Of a stretch of DNA of 64,000 bases, positions 1 to 7,447 are shown in pieces. The translations under genes and the position numbers were made by a program. Source of the stretch: G965212025 sp965212025. GTDB lineage: Bacteria > Pseudomonadota > Gammaproteobacteria > Poriferisulfidales > Oxydemutatoraceae. The stretch spans positions 372,001 to 436,000 of the forward strand of contig OZ243039.1 in assembly GCA_965212025.1 (NCBI GenBank), in the 5' to 3' direction. Within the stretch, counting starts at the first letter, position 1. Each line of letters starts with the position of its first letter. Below the pieces are notes generated by a model. The model had not been told where the DNA came from, ran no database searches, and worked only from the letters and a program-made list of their open reading frames with translations.

Positions 1-2
1 TA

Positions 3-731
3 TCAGCGATCGAACGCGCCGCAAATGGAAGCGAAGGGGCGACCTTTGCATCCAGAAAAAATGTGCATCATACGATGTTTGTTCAGTTGCTTCGTCACTT
101 GGCTTACGATCCCAACTTGTTCGAACGCAGTGTCAATTTGATCGTCCGATTCGCGCTCACCGAAGATCAAAATGAAAGGAATGACTTCACCCCTAATATC
201 CTCCAGTCTCTCTTTTATCTCTATTTATTCGGAACGCATGCCTCTGTAGAAGCACGTGCCGCGATTATTCAGAACCTGCTGGACTCGGACGAAGTTGTAA
301 GGCATGAACTGGGGCTTCGGTTACTTGATGCGTCACTTGAGGCCTGGCATTTCAGCTCCTCACATAAATTCGAGTTTGGCGCCTGGCCAAGAGATTATGG
401 TTATGACCCAAAAACCAGGAAAGATATTGCCCATTGGTTTGGATCATTTATAGAGATCTGTACGAAGCTCGCTCTGTCGGATCATCCCCTTGCGAAACGT
501 ACACGGGAACTTCTTGCCGATAACCTACGAGGTCTCTGGACGAAAAGAAGGATGTTTGCTGCCATAGAAGGGTCAGCTGAAAGGCTACTGGAACAGGGTG
601 CGTGGAACTACGGATGGATCCCTGTCCGGGAAATTATCAGAATATTCTTTAATGACACAATGTCATCTCTAACAGCATGGACACTGAACGTTGCCAACTG
701 TTCCTCACGCCTAACTTCCACCGTATCATAA
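3..731 (+). CDS. C-terminal part of a large helical-repeat protein (STAND-like?), 5' partial
   Basis: The reading frame is open from base 3, so the gene begins upstream of the window and only its last ~240 codons are present. The GTG at 63 is in frame but is probably not the true start. The protein is rich in amphipathic helices (LLRHLAYDPNLFERSVNL, then repeated LL/LA helices) and contains a conserved-looking aromatic stretch (EAWHFSSSHKFEFGA, then RDYGY). From memory this resembles the helical C-terminal part of large bacterial STAND/NACHT-type NTPases found in defence islands, but no NTPase motif is visible here. The last ~25 residues (after IIRIFF) do not look like the rest, so the 3' end may be frameshifted or truncated. 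It lies at the edge of an AT-rich accessory region. Family assignment is tentative. Confidence 0.5.
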   Translation, partial: SAIERAANGSEGATFASRKNVHHTMFVQLLRHLAYDPNLFERSVNLIVRFALTEDQNERNDFTPNILQSLFYLYLFGTHASVEARAAIIQNLLDSDEVVRHELGLRLLDASLEAWHFSSSHKFEFGAWPRDYGYDPKTRKDIAHWFGSFIEICTKLALSDHPLAKRTRELLADNLRGLWTKRRMFAAIEGSAERLLEQGAWNYGWIPVREIIRIFFNDTMSSLTAWTLNVANCSSRLTSTVS

Positions 732-1102
732 TTTCGTGGTGACTGGAGATTCTCATTGTATGTTTGTAACACTTCGGTTAATCAATGCTTTTAATTAGAG
801 GTTAATTCCTTGTCATCAAGCAAACCGTTGAAGCAATCTTCGGCATGGCTGCCCTTTTCTCTATTTTATCTTGCCATTGGGTGGCACAGATAACATTAAT
901 GATCTATTTGTTATATATATAGTTAAGTCGATGAGAAACAATCCGTCGATCATAATTCATCACCGATGCATACTAATGGTAGTGCGGCTATTCATCTATA
1001 GATAACGCATTTACGCTACAACTGAATATGGATAACATCAATCACAAAAATGGTTAGTGAGATTTTAGTTAATATATTTTCCATGACATTAAGAAGTTTA
1101 AA
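732..1102. other. AT-rich intergenic stretch
   Basis: About 370 bp, visibly AT-rich (for example around 900-1080), between the end of the helical-repeat gene and the convergent lipoprotein gene. I see no convincing ORF, RNA gene or strong hairpin followed by a T-run. Confidence 0.5.
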
Positions 1103-2659
1103 TTAGGATGCAGTGTCGAGTTGCTTTGATTGAAAGCCCATAAATAATTCTTCTGCAGTGATTTTGTTATCACCACTATCACAAGTTGCGTTAAGGTTTT
1201 TTAATGTAACTTTTTGGGGAAGTAACAGTAACTTTGGTTCACCGTTTTTCACTTCTAGATCACGGTTTTTAACAATAGATCCGAGTTTTTTTAGTATGTA
1301 AGTCCTTTGAACGTAATTAAGATTATCGCTACAAATGTACTTGGCTATTGATTCAGCCATTAATGCATCTTCTGGCTTCTTAGGTGGCCAAGTTGTAAGT
1401 TTATTAAGGTCTGATCTTAGCAAGTCAAATATAGCCTTCCGCTCAACACTCTTTCCAAATTCTTTGAAAGTTTTGGTTAGGCTGGAGAAGTAAGATTTAT
1501 CTGCTGTAGGTTGAATCTTGAAATCTGCCAATGTTTGTCCTACATCATATTCAAAAGCTTTTTCATTCTTGGTTACTTTTATTGTAAAATAGGTGGATTG
1601 TTTGTATTCGTCACCTTCTTTAGCTAATAGTTTGTATTTGTCACCTCCTTTAGCTAATTGTAAACACTCTTCACATTTATTTAGTTGTTTACTTATGCAA
1701 TCTAATGTTTCATCATCATAATTAAACTCAACATCACATGAATACTCCAGTCGGCCAGTTTTGTGGTTGAGTTTAAATATATACCATGGAATTTTTTCAA
1801 AACGGTCATCAGTTCTTATGAATACGTAGTTTCCGTATAATAATGGGGCATTGCTTGATGATAATGAGTCTTCTCCATCAAATGTCATGTCAAACTTGAA
1901 TTCTAGATCGTTACTATTTGAATTGGAAAATACCTGCCCTATAGTTTGGAGTACGTTTAATACAGGTGAGGCAGGGGGATATGCAACGCTACCAAACCTA
2001 GCTAATTCTGACAAAAGGGAATTAGATGCACCATACTCGTCAGTGTCGATTTCTAGAACAAAAAGGCGTAAAAACAAAGGACCCCCGTTATAGGTTATAG
2101 GGCCATATAATGGCAGATTTGACATGTTAAGAAATTGCCCTGTTTCGCGTACATCGGCGTCATAGTAAACTATTCTTGCGGATTCGTTTTCAATCTGTGA
2201 TTTATAAAATTCAATCTTGTTTCCTTTTCCAAGTTCAAATACCGATGCAAGGACAGCGATTTCGCCTCTAGTGTCGTGATTAGCTGTGGAAAGTCTCGAA
2301 TATTTACATTTTTTTCTATTGAGTCTAGATTCAAATAAATTCGGGATCAACTCCTCCCAATCCTCCCATGCAACATCACTGATCGAGTCTATTTCGGTAA
2401 AGTCACATATAAAACCTTGAAGAATTTTAATTCCAACACTGTCCCCTGATCGAATAATCCGATCTGTTTTTTCAAGATTTATTTTTGAACTGGCTAAATA
2501 GTATCGAAAATCTACATGATCAGCATCCTGTCCATCCTCTTTTATGTATGGCCTGTAATCAACCTGTCCAGTATTAAGTTTTACTGAACTGCATCCGGCG
2601 AGGGCAACCAACAATACAAGTAGGATGTAGTTATGATAAATATTGTAATTTGGGTTCAT
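1103..2659 (-). CDS. Uncharacterised large lipoprotein
   Basis: A 518-residue protein starting at the ATG at 2659. An in-frame ATG six codons upstream exists, but the GGAG just ahead of the second ATG fits it better. The N terminus has a hydrophobic helix followed by a lipobox (VALAGCSS), so it should be a lipid-anchored envelope protein. The mature part is acidic and rich in Asn/Asp/Lys and I recognise no domain. A short internal duplication (LAKGGDKYKLL then LAKEGDEYKQS, about 1617-1665) and several Cys residues in the centre (CDVEF, CISKQLNKCEEC) are visible. Base composition is much more AT-rich than the housekeeping genes to the right, suggesting acquisition. It lies just downstream, on the same strand, of repeat copy 1 and the XendoU gene. 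Confidence 0.7.
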   Translation of the reverse strand: MNPNYNIYHNYILLVLLVALAGCSSVKLNTGQVDYRPYIKEDGQDADHVDFRYYLASSKINLEKTDRIIRSGDSVGIKILQGFICDFTEIDSISDVAWEDWEELIPNLFESRLNRKKCKYSRLSTANHDTRGEIAVLASVFELGKGNKIEFYKSQIENESARIVYYDADVRETGQFLNMSNLPLYGPITYNGGPLFLRLFVLEIDTDEYGASNSLLSELARFGSVAYPPASPVLNVLQTIGQVFSNSNSNDLEFKFDMTFDGEDSLSSSNAPLLYGNYVFIRTDDRFEKIPWYIFKLNHKTGRLEYSCDVEFNYDDETLDCISKQLNKCEECLQLAKGGDKYKLLAKEGDEYKQSTYFTIKVTKNEKAFEYDVGQTLADFKIQPTADKSYFSSLTKTFKEFGKSVERKAIFDLLRSDLNKLTTWPPKKPEDALMAESIAKYICSDNLNYVQRTYILKKLGSIVKNRDLEVKNGEPKLLLLPQKVTLKNLNATCDSGDNKITAEELFMGFQSKQLDTAS

Positions 2660-2764
2660 TTTCAGTGTACACTCCATTTAGTGGTTCTTTAAGAATAAAT
2701 TTCTCCATAGACAAAAGCATGATCTGAAAAATCGTCAATCCATTTTCTCTTCTGCGCTTTTGTA

Positions 2765-3177
2765 CCTTTTACACCTGTGCGACGCGAAATGCAAGAGACA
2801 TTGATCCAGCCATGCTTTTCCGATTTAGCTGAAAAAGTTCCCTGCTGTCCTGTACCCCTTATGGCTTGTTGGTTGCCCTGCGCCTGCTCACAAAAACCTA
2901 ACCCACAAGGCCTTTCTGACCTAACCATGACGATTGCGGGCTTCAGTTGGCTAGTGATGATGTGTCTGAGATCATCGGGCTGATTCTGGAAAATACTCCC
3001 GGATCTAAAGTCGGTGACTCCCGGAATCTTGACCAAGTAATCAGCGGCATCAAGAGCAGGCGTCGTGCGCCTGCCACTCCAGAGTCCAAGAAGCCCTTAA
3101 GCTCGGACTCCGCATGACTGGTGGTTGGCAAATTGGTGAGCCCGCTGGATTCGAACCAGCGACCAATGAATTATGGG
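2765..3177 (-). repeat. Direct repeat, distal copy, ending in a tRNA 3' fragment
   Basis: This stretch is colinear with 5311-5723 at a constant offset of 2546 bp and strongly similar by eye, with only point differences noticed. On the minus strand it begins with a piece of the CAU tRNA (3134-3177) and runs on for ~370 bp. A broken reading frame on the plus strand (ending near 3118 with ASDDVSEIIGLILENTPG and a basic tail) suggests the repeat once held the C terminus of a protein I cannot identify. The two copies bracket the XendoU gene. Confidence 0.85.
3134..3177 (-). pseudogene. tRNA fragment (3' half of the CAU tRNA)
   Basis: On the minus strand the segment reads from an anticodon-loop CAT through the variable region and T-arm to an acceptor end with CCA (TGG at 3134-3136 on the plus strand). 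It matches the intact tRNA at 5758-5834 with several substitutions. The 5' half is absent, so it cannot fold as a tRNA. It marks the distal end of the tRNA-linked element, as an attachment-site remnant or a duplication product. Confidence 0.8.
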
Positions 3178-3409
3178 CTCACGTCAATGAGTCGTGAGCA
3201 CCACAAATTTCTCGAGGCATCCCTTCTATAATGGGTCGTACCGTTACCGGTTTCCTTACCAGTTGAAGTCTGAACCGTAATGGAAACCTAAATTCCTGTA
3301 GATTTGAGTTAAGGTAACGATTCACCAAGTTTTTCATTCCAAGCTCTTACCGTGTCCATATATTTTTAACAATATTAAGTGGATGTGCATTACGGTCTAA
3401 TTCCTGTGA

Positions 3410-4750
3410 TTATATGAAGCTTATGGCTTTTCCCTCTGATGTGCTGGAATAAGAGACCGCAGCAATCAAACTTGTTTCACTGTGGAGTGAAATGATTCCT
3501 CCACTATTACCAAGTTGCATGCCTCCAGGAAAGGCTCTGTTGAGATCGAAGCGGCTTCTCGCTCCTGCACCCAAAATTCCGGACAATTTCATTGGACGGG
3601 ACATTTTATCCCTGAGCTCATGGTTTGATATATCTATCTCATTCTCTGCGTTGCTGACAAGCTCGACCCATTCACCAGTCACATCTGCCCCCTGAGGGTT
3701 GATCATGGCAGAGGCGATGCTTATTTCCCCATTATTGATTTTCGCTCTATCTACAAGTCTAACTGTTGTACGATTGACTGGAGCGTTGACATTACAATCT
3801 TGCGGTATAACCGCATATGCCGAACCTCTATATTCTGGATAGAACGAGCGGATGTAATTGCCTTTTCTTCCACTTTCTTCAATATTTCGATAGAGAACCA
3901 GATTGAAGTGTCCTTCGTTAAAAATCAGCGGAATTCTATCACCGGACAGGATGCCTGCCCTAGCTTCAAACATGGCAACCGTGCCTAATGCCATTTCGCA
4001 CTCTGGGGATCGGCCTACAAAAAAACCGCCTTTCTTCTTGAATAGCTCAGCTATTAATTCTCCTTGCATATTTTGATGATTCCATAGCATTTGCAGTGTG
4101 ACAACGATCGGTTGATCTGGTCCTTGACCTCCTAAATCGTACTTATAACCCAGATAGTTTACACGTCCATATTTCTCATCAAGATAGAATTTAATCCATG
4201 AATGGTATCCTGAAATTTCACCTTTATTGTTAGCAGCGCCTGTTATTGGATTGAATTGTCCTTCACCTACAAAAACATGCTCGAAACCAGAGCAGTAATG
4301 AGTTGATCTACCCCTATAGTGGTTAGTGTAAATTTTGAACCACATATCCTTTACTTCATTAAAAAATTCATTTTCATTTAGATTGTACTTCAGCTCGTTA
4401 ACAATGTATTTCCCCGCTATTTCAAATGGTTTACTTTTAAAGCACACACTCAGAAAATCAGTAATTTCCTGCTCTTCTGATGCGGTTACCTCCTCACGAT
4501 CTTTCGTGTTCAGCACATAATTATCTATGAGAGCAATAAATTTCTTATACGTATCTCGCTCCATTATTTTTTTATCGACACGGTAAAAAAGAGGAGTGGT
4601 TGCTAAGTCAACACTCCGCTTACCATACGCTTTTACTGATTCTCTTAAAACCACATCTGCATTTGGATTTAATGGCTCACCATTTGTATCAAGAGTTGAC
4701 ACTGTACAGCCGTTGCTGTCCGATTCCCATATATGATTATATATTTTCAT
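3410..4750 (-). CDS. XendoU (EndoU)-type endoribonuclease with C-terminal lamin-tail domain
   Basis: A 446-residue protein. Residues ~5-270 match the eukaryote-type XendoU fold: an N-terminal part with PLFYRVD and FIALIDNY, the hallmark SGFEHVFVGE (His158, Glu163), GEISGYHSWIKFYL (His183), a YLGYKYD strand, VVTLQMLW, and FFVGRSPECEMAL. Lys238 in FKKKGGFFVG is the likely third catalytic residue. XendoU enzymes cut RNA at uridines and leave 2',3'-cyclic phosphates. Residues ~340-446 look like a lamin-tail immunoglobulin fold (INPQGADVTGEWVELV, ISNHELRDK, LSGILGAG, QLGNSGGIISL). No signal peptide or membrane segment is seen, so it would act in the cytosol or be exported by an unseen route. No obvious immunity gene adjoins it. 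The gene is AT-rich and lies between two 410-bp direct repeats ending in tRNA fragments. Substrate and purpose are unknown. Confidence 0.85.
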   Translation of the reverse strand: MKIYNHIWESDSNGCTVSTLDTNGEPLNPNADVVLRESVKAYGKRSVDLATTPLFYRVDKKIMERDTYKKFIALIDNYVLNTKDREEVTASEEQEITDFLSVCFKSKPFEIAGKYIVNELKYNLNENEFFNEVKDMWFKIYTNHYRGRSTHYCSGFEHVFVGEGQFNPITGAANNKGEISGYHSWIKFYLDEKYGRVNYLGYKYDLGGQGPDQPIVVTLQMLWNHQNMQGELIAELFKKKGGFFVGRSPECEMALGTVAMFEARAGILSGDRIPLIFNEGHFNLVLYRNIEESGRKGNYIRSFYPEYRGSAYAVIPQDCNVNAPVNRTTVRLVDRAKINNGEISIASAMINPQGADVTGEWVELVSNAENEIDISNHELRDKMSRPMKLSGILGAGARSRFDLNRAFPGGMQLGNSGGIISLHSETSLIAAVSYSSTSEGKAISFI

Positions 4751-5310
4751 TTTTCTAAATTCTCCCTATTGAGTAGCTTGAGTAGAACATAAATTCACGC
4801 CCATCTGATGCGGCTAAAATCGTGTGTTTCACAAAGCCGATTTACTTTGACAGCCTCATGACGGGTGCAAAAACGCGGCTTCCTGATCAGTAACAAAGCC
4901 GTTGATTTCGGTTTTAGGTGCGTCCCACCAGATTACATTGAGGGCACCAGAACACAAGAAACCAGTGTCGCCAGGTGCTGGGGCTCTATTGGGCTTTCGC
5001 TTTAGGCTTGCTGCATGCATAACACACTGACTTGGTGGTCAAGGAATGGTTCGGAGCGCAGAAAGGGGGGGGTGTCTTCGCGTGATCCTGGATGATTTCT
5101 GATGCGTCAGGCTAAGGAAGGAAAGTACTCCGGATCTGAATTCTTCGTGCCGATTTATATTTTCCGTGAGCCGGAAAACATAAGCGCCCTTTGTATCCAA
5201 GACTGTCCGCAAAACATTAACCATAAACAACACCTCCTCGCCTCAGTGAGATGCCGCCTACTGCTGATTTGCGGCAACCACAATCAGCTTCATACATCAA
5301 ACTAATTTCT
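4751..5310. other. Intergenic region of the tRNA-linked element
   Basis: About 560 bp between the XendoU start and the proximal repeat. It includes the presumed XendoU promoter region. Short open frames exist but none has a recognisable product or a good start. I see no integrase gene or convincing transposase remnant. Confidence 0.4.
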
Positions 5311-5717
5311 CCTTTTACACCTGTGCGACGCGAAGTGCAAGAGACATTGATCCAGCCATGCTTTTCTGATCAGGCTGAAAAAGTTCCCTGCTGCCCTGCA
5401 CCTCTTTTGACTCGTTGGTTGTCCTGCACCTGCTCACAGAAACCCAACCCACAAGGTCTTTCTGACCTGACCATGACGATTGCGAGCTTCAGTTGGCTAG
5501 TGATGATGTGTCTGAGACCATCGGGCTGATTCTGGAAAATACCGCCGGAGCCTGAAGTCGGTGACCCCCAGCATCTTGACCAAGTAATAAGCGGCATCAA
5601 GGGCAGTCATCATGAGCCTGCCACCCCAAGTCCAGAAAGCCCCTAAGCTCGGACTCCGCATGACTGGTGGTTGGCAAATTGGTGAGCTCGGCTGGACTCG
5701 AACCAGCGACCAATGGG
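5311..5717 (-). repeat. Direct repeat, tRNA-proximal copy
   Basis: Partner of 2765-3177, colinear over its whole length (offset 2546 bp). Its right end runs into the first of two partial tRNA 3' copies (from 5680). The plus-strand frame that is open at the end of the distal copy is broken here by stops (after ILENTAGA), so this copy is more decayed. Confidence 0.85.
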
Positions 5718-5757
5718 ATGGTGAGCCCGGCTGAACCCGAACCAGCAACCAATGGAA
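5680..5757 (-). repeat. Two tandem 39-bp partial copies of the tRNA 3' end
   Basis: Two consecutive 39-bp units (TGG anchors at 5680 and 5719, followed by the intact tRNA at 5758) each contain the acceptor 3' strand with CCA, the T-arm and part of the anticodon stem of the neighbouring tRNA. They differ from it at a few positions. The exact 39-bp spacing shows tandem duplication rather than chance similarity. Confidence 0.9.
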
Positions 5758-5834
5758 TGGTGGGCCCGGCTGGACTCGAACCAGCGACCAATGGATTATG
5801 AGTCCACTGCTCTAACCAACTGAGCTACAGGCCC
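5758..5834 (-). tRNA. tRNA with CAU anticodon (elongator Met or Ile2)
   Basis: A 77-nt tRNA on the minus strand. The acceptor stem GGGCCTG pairs with CGGGCCC (one G-T pair), followed by discriminator A and encoded CCA. The D-arm (GCTCAGTTGGTTAGAGC), an anticodon stem with loop CTCATAA and a T-arm with TTCGAGT are all present. The CAU anticodon fits elongator tRNA-Met or the lysidine-modified tRNA-Ile2. The variable loop and T-stem (TGGTC, GCTGG/CCAGC) resemble Ile2 as I recall it, but I cannot separate the two. Its 3' end is duplicated several times downstream. Confidence 0.93.
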
Positions 5835-6108
5835 TTCGATCAAAGAAAGATTTCTCTGCCGTGCCCTCAGAACAAAGCCAAGGCACCACCCTTTCATTAT
5901 ACCTGCGCAACTTGACTTGCTCCCACGCGCAGGCACCCCCAAAAGCTGCAAGGCGACTTAAGCCACCAAGCCGGAAAGCCTGGTTGGCGAACGTGACCAG
6001 ATTTCCCTGTAATGGGGACGCCGGTCCGTATCGACCCGGCAGAAAGCTTTGAGGAACACCACTCTGGCCACAGGAAGCGACCGTCACAACACAACTGTGC
6101 TGGCACAC

Positions 6109-6137
6109 TTCCAAGATACAGCAGTATGGGCTATAAT
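6109..6137 (+). promoter_or_regulatory. Predicted sigma-70 promoter of hfq
   Basis: A perfect -10 box TATAAT at 6132-6137 is preceded, with 17-bp spacing, by TTCCAA at 6109-6114, a weak -35. The start of transcription would be near 6144, giving a leader of ~45 nt before the hfq start. Confidence 0.55.
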
Positions 6138-6188
6138 TTACCGCAAGACATTAGCCTAGCTAATAACACACGATAATGAGAGGGCGAT

Positions 6189-6410
6189 TTGGAAGAAACA
6201 AGCGAAAACAAGTTTTTGGGCGGTCTGCTTGCCGGGCAGATTCGCGTTAGTATTTACCTCCTGAACGGCATCAGATTGCGGGGCGAGGTTGTATCTTTTG
6301 ACAATTCGGTTCTATGCTTGAAGTCGACTACAACGCAGTTGGTCTACAAGCACGCGATATCCACTGTCGCCATAGATCAGCCGGTAGAAAAAAATTTCCA
6401 TAACCCCTAA
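6189..6410 (+). CDS. hfq: Divergent Hfq RNA chaperone
   Basis: A 73-residue Sm-like protein using a TTG start with GAGAGGG just upstream. The Sm1 region (VSIYLLNGIRLRGEVVSFD) and Sm2 signature (QLVYKHAISTV) match E. coli Hfq closely, so it should form the hexamer that pairs small RNAs with mRNAs. Aligning FLGGLLAGQIRVSIYL with E. coli FLNALRRERVPVSIYL shows that the rim arginines (R16, R17, R19) are replaced by Leu, Ala and Gln. The proximal-face Phe42 aligns with Ser and Gln8 with Asn. Distal-face Tyr25 is kept. The gene is not next to miaA or hflX as is usual; it lies beside a tRNA and 27 bp upstream of gloB. It may be a second, specialised Hfq. Confidence 0.85.
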   Translation: MEETSENKFLGGLLAGQIRVSIYLLNGIRLRGEVVSFDNSVLCLKSTTTQLVYKHAISTVAIDQPVEKNFHNP

Positions 6411-6437
6411 GCAGAACGAACCGGGTTCCCCTCACCC

Positions 6438-7217
6438 GTGCTGAATGCCAGACCCATTCCGGCTTTCTCGGATAATTATTTCTGGTTGCTAAGCGCGGAT
6501 TCGAGTCCGCGGTGCGCAGTTGTAGATCCAGGGCTGGCAGAGCCGGTTCTGAGAGCCTTGTCCGAACACGGTGGAGAGTTGGAGGCGATTCTTGTCACTC
6601 ACCATCACGCCGATCACGTGGGGGGAATCGAGAACCTGGTCGCTCATTTTCCAAAAGCCGTTGTTTATGGGTCGAATGACCCGCGTATCCCCGGCGTGAC
6701 GCAAACCGTAAAAGCGGGAGACAGGGTTTTTGTCGAGTGCCTTGACTGCACATTCGACATCTTTTTTGTTCCAGGGCACACAAGCTCCCACATTGCCTGG
6801 TACGGAGATTCCAAGCTTTTCTGTGGCGACACTTTGTTTGGGTGCGGGTGCGGCCGACTCTTTGAGGGGACGGCACAACAAATGCATGATTCTTTAAGTC
6901 GCCTGCGCTCTTTGCCGGATGACACCGAAATTTATTGTGCCCACGAATACACTTTGGCGAATATTGCTTTTGCCAAAGCCGTTGAGTCGGAGAACCAGTC
7001 TCTGCAAAAGCGGTATTTGGCGGCGTGTGATTTGCGGGAGCGGAACATGCCGACTGTGCCTTTCACCCTGAAAACAGAAAAAGAAACGAACCCCTTTCTG
7101 CGCTTTGACAATCCTGACTTTGTTTCGGCTCTTGGGCGATACACCAAAAAATCTTTTTCCTCTCCGGTTTCGGTCTTTGCTTGCGCGCGTAGCTGCAAAG
7201 ACGTATTCAGGGGCTAG
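6438..7217 (+). CDS. gloB: Hydroxyacylglutathione hydrolase (glyoxalase II)
   Basis: A 259-residue metallo-beta-lactamase-fold enzyme starting at GTG. It hydrolyses S-lactoylglutathione to lactate and glutathione, the second step of methylglyoxal detoxification. Visible motifs are IPAFSDNYFWLL, the metal motif THHHADHVGG, VPGHTSSHIAWY, FCGDTLFGCGCGRLFEG and CAHEYTLANIAFA. Length and C-terminal helical domain are normal. It follows hfq by 27 bp and may share its transcript. Confidence 0.93.
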   Translation: MLNARPIPAFSDNYFWLLSADSSPRCAVVDPGLAEPVLRALSEHGGELEAILVTHHHADHVGGIENLVAHFPKAVVYGSNDPRIPGVTQTVKAGDRVFVECLDCTFDIFFVPGHTSSHIAWYGDSKLFCGDTLFGCGCGRLFEGTAQQMHDSLSRLRSLPDDTEIYCAHEYTLANIAFAKAVESENQSLQKRYLAACDLRERNMPTVPFTLKTEKETNPFLRFDNPDFVSALGRYTKKSFSSPVSVFACARSCKDVFRG

Positions 7218-7355
7218 CCAAGCGCAGGCACCTCGCTCCAGGAGAACCAAGGTCCCGTCCTCACCGGGCAACAGTGAGTGGCCGTGGCAACTGTCTTGCC
7301 TGCACAGCCACTTAACACCCAATTGGCACTACGGGCGGGGGAAAGCGCAGGCACG

Positions 7356-7386
7356 TTCACATTTCACCAAGGTTCATGGCTATAAT
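7356..7386 (+). promoter_or_regulatory. Predicted sigma-70 promoter of the suhB-like gene
   Basis: TATAAT at 7381-7386 with TTCACA at 7356-7361 (19-bp spacing). Transcription would begin near 7393. That lies downstream of the upstream in-frame ATG at 7376 and supports ATG 7448 as the translation start. Confidence 0.5.
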
Positions 7387-7447
7387 GCCCAGTTCCGAGC
7401 ATCCCGCCTCGCGTCTGTTCAGCTTCCGCTTCTGCCCAAATATAAAA

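Noticed and set aside
2689..3036. A 115-codon minus-strand ORF in the distal repeat
   Set aside because: The matching frame in the other repeat copy is altered, the start is uncertain, and the opposite strand shows a better preserved (though broken) protein tail. Treated as decayed repeat sequence.
3134..5760. Classical integrative element with attL/attR
   Set aside because: Only partly rejected: the duplicated tRNA ends fit, but the shared sequence is ~410 bp rather than a short core and there is no integrase gene between the copies, so a simple single integration does not explain it.
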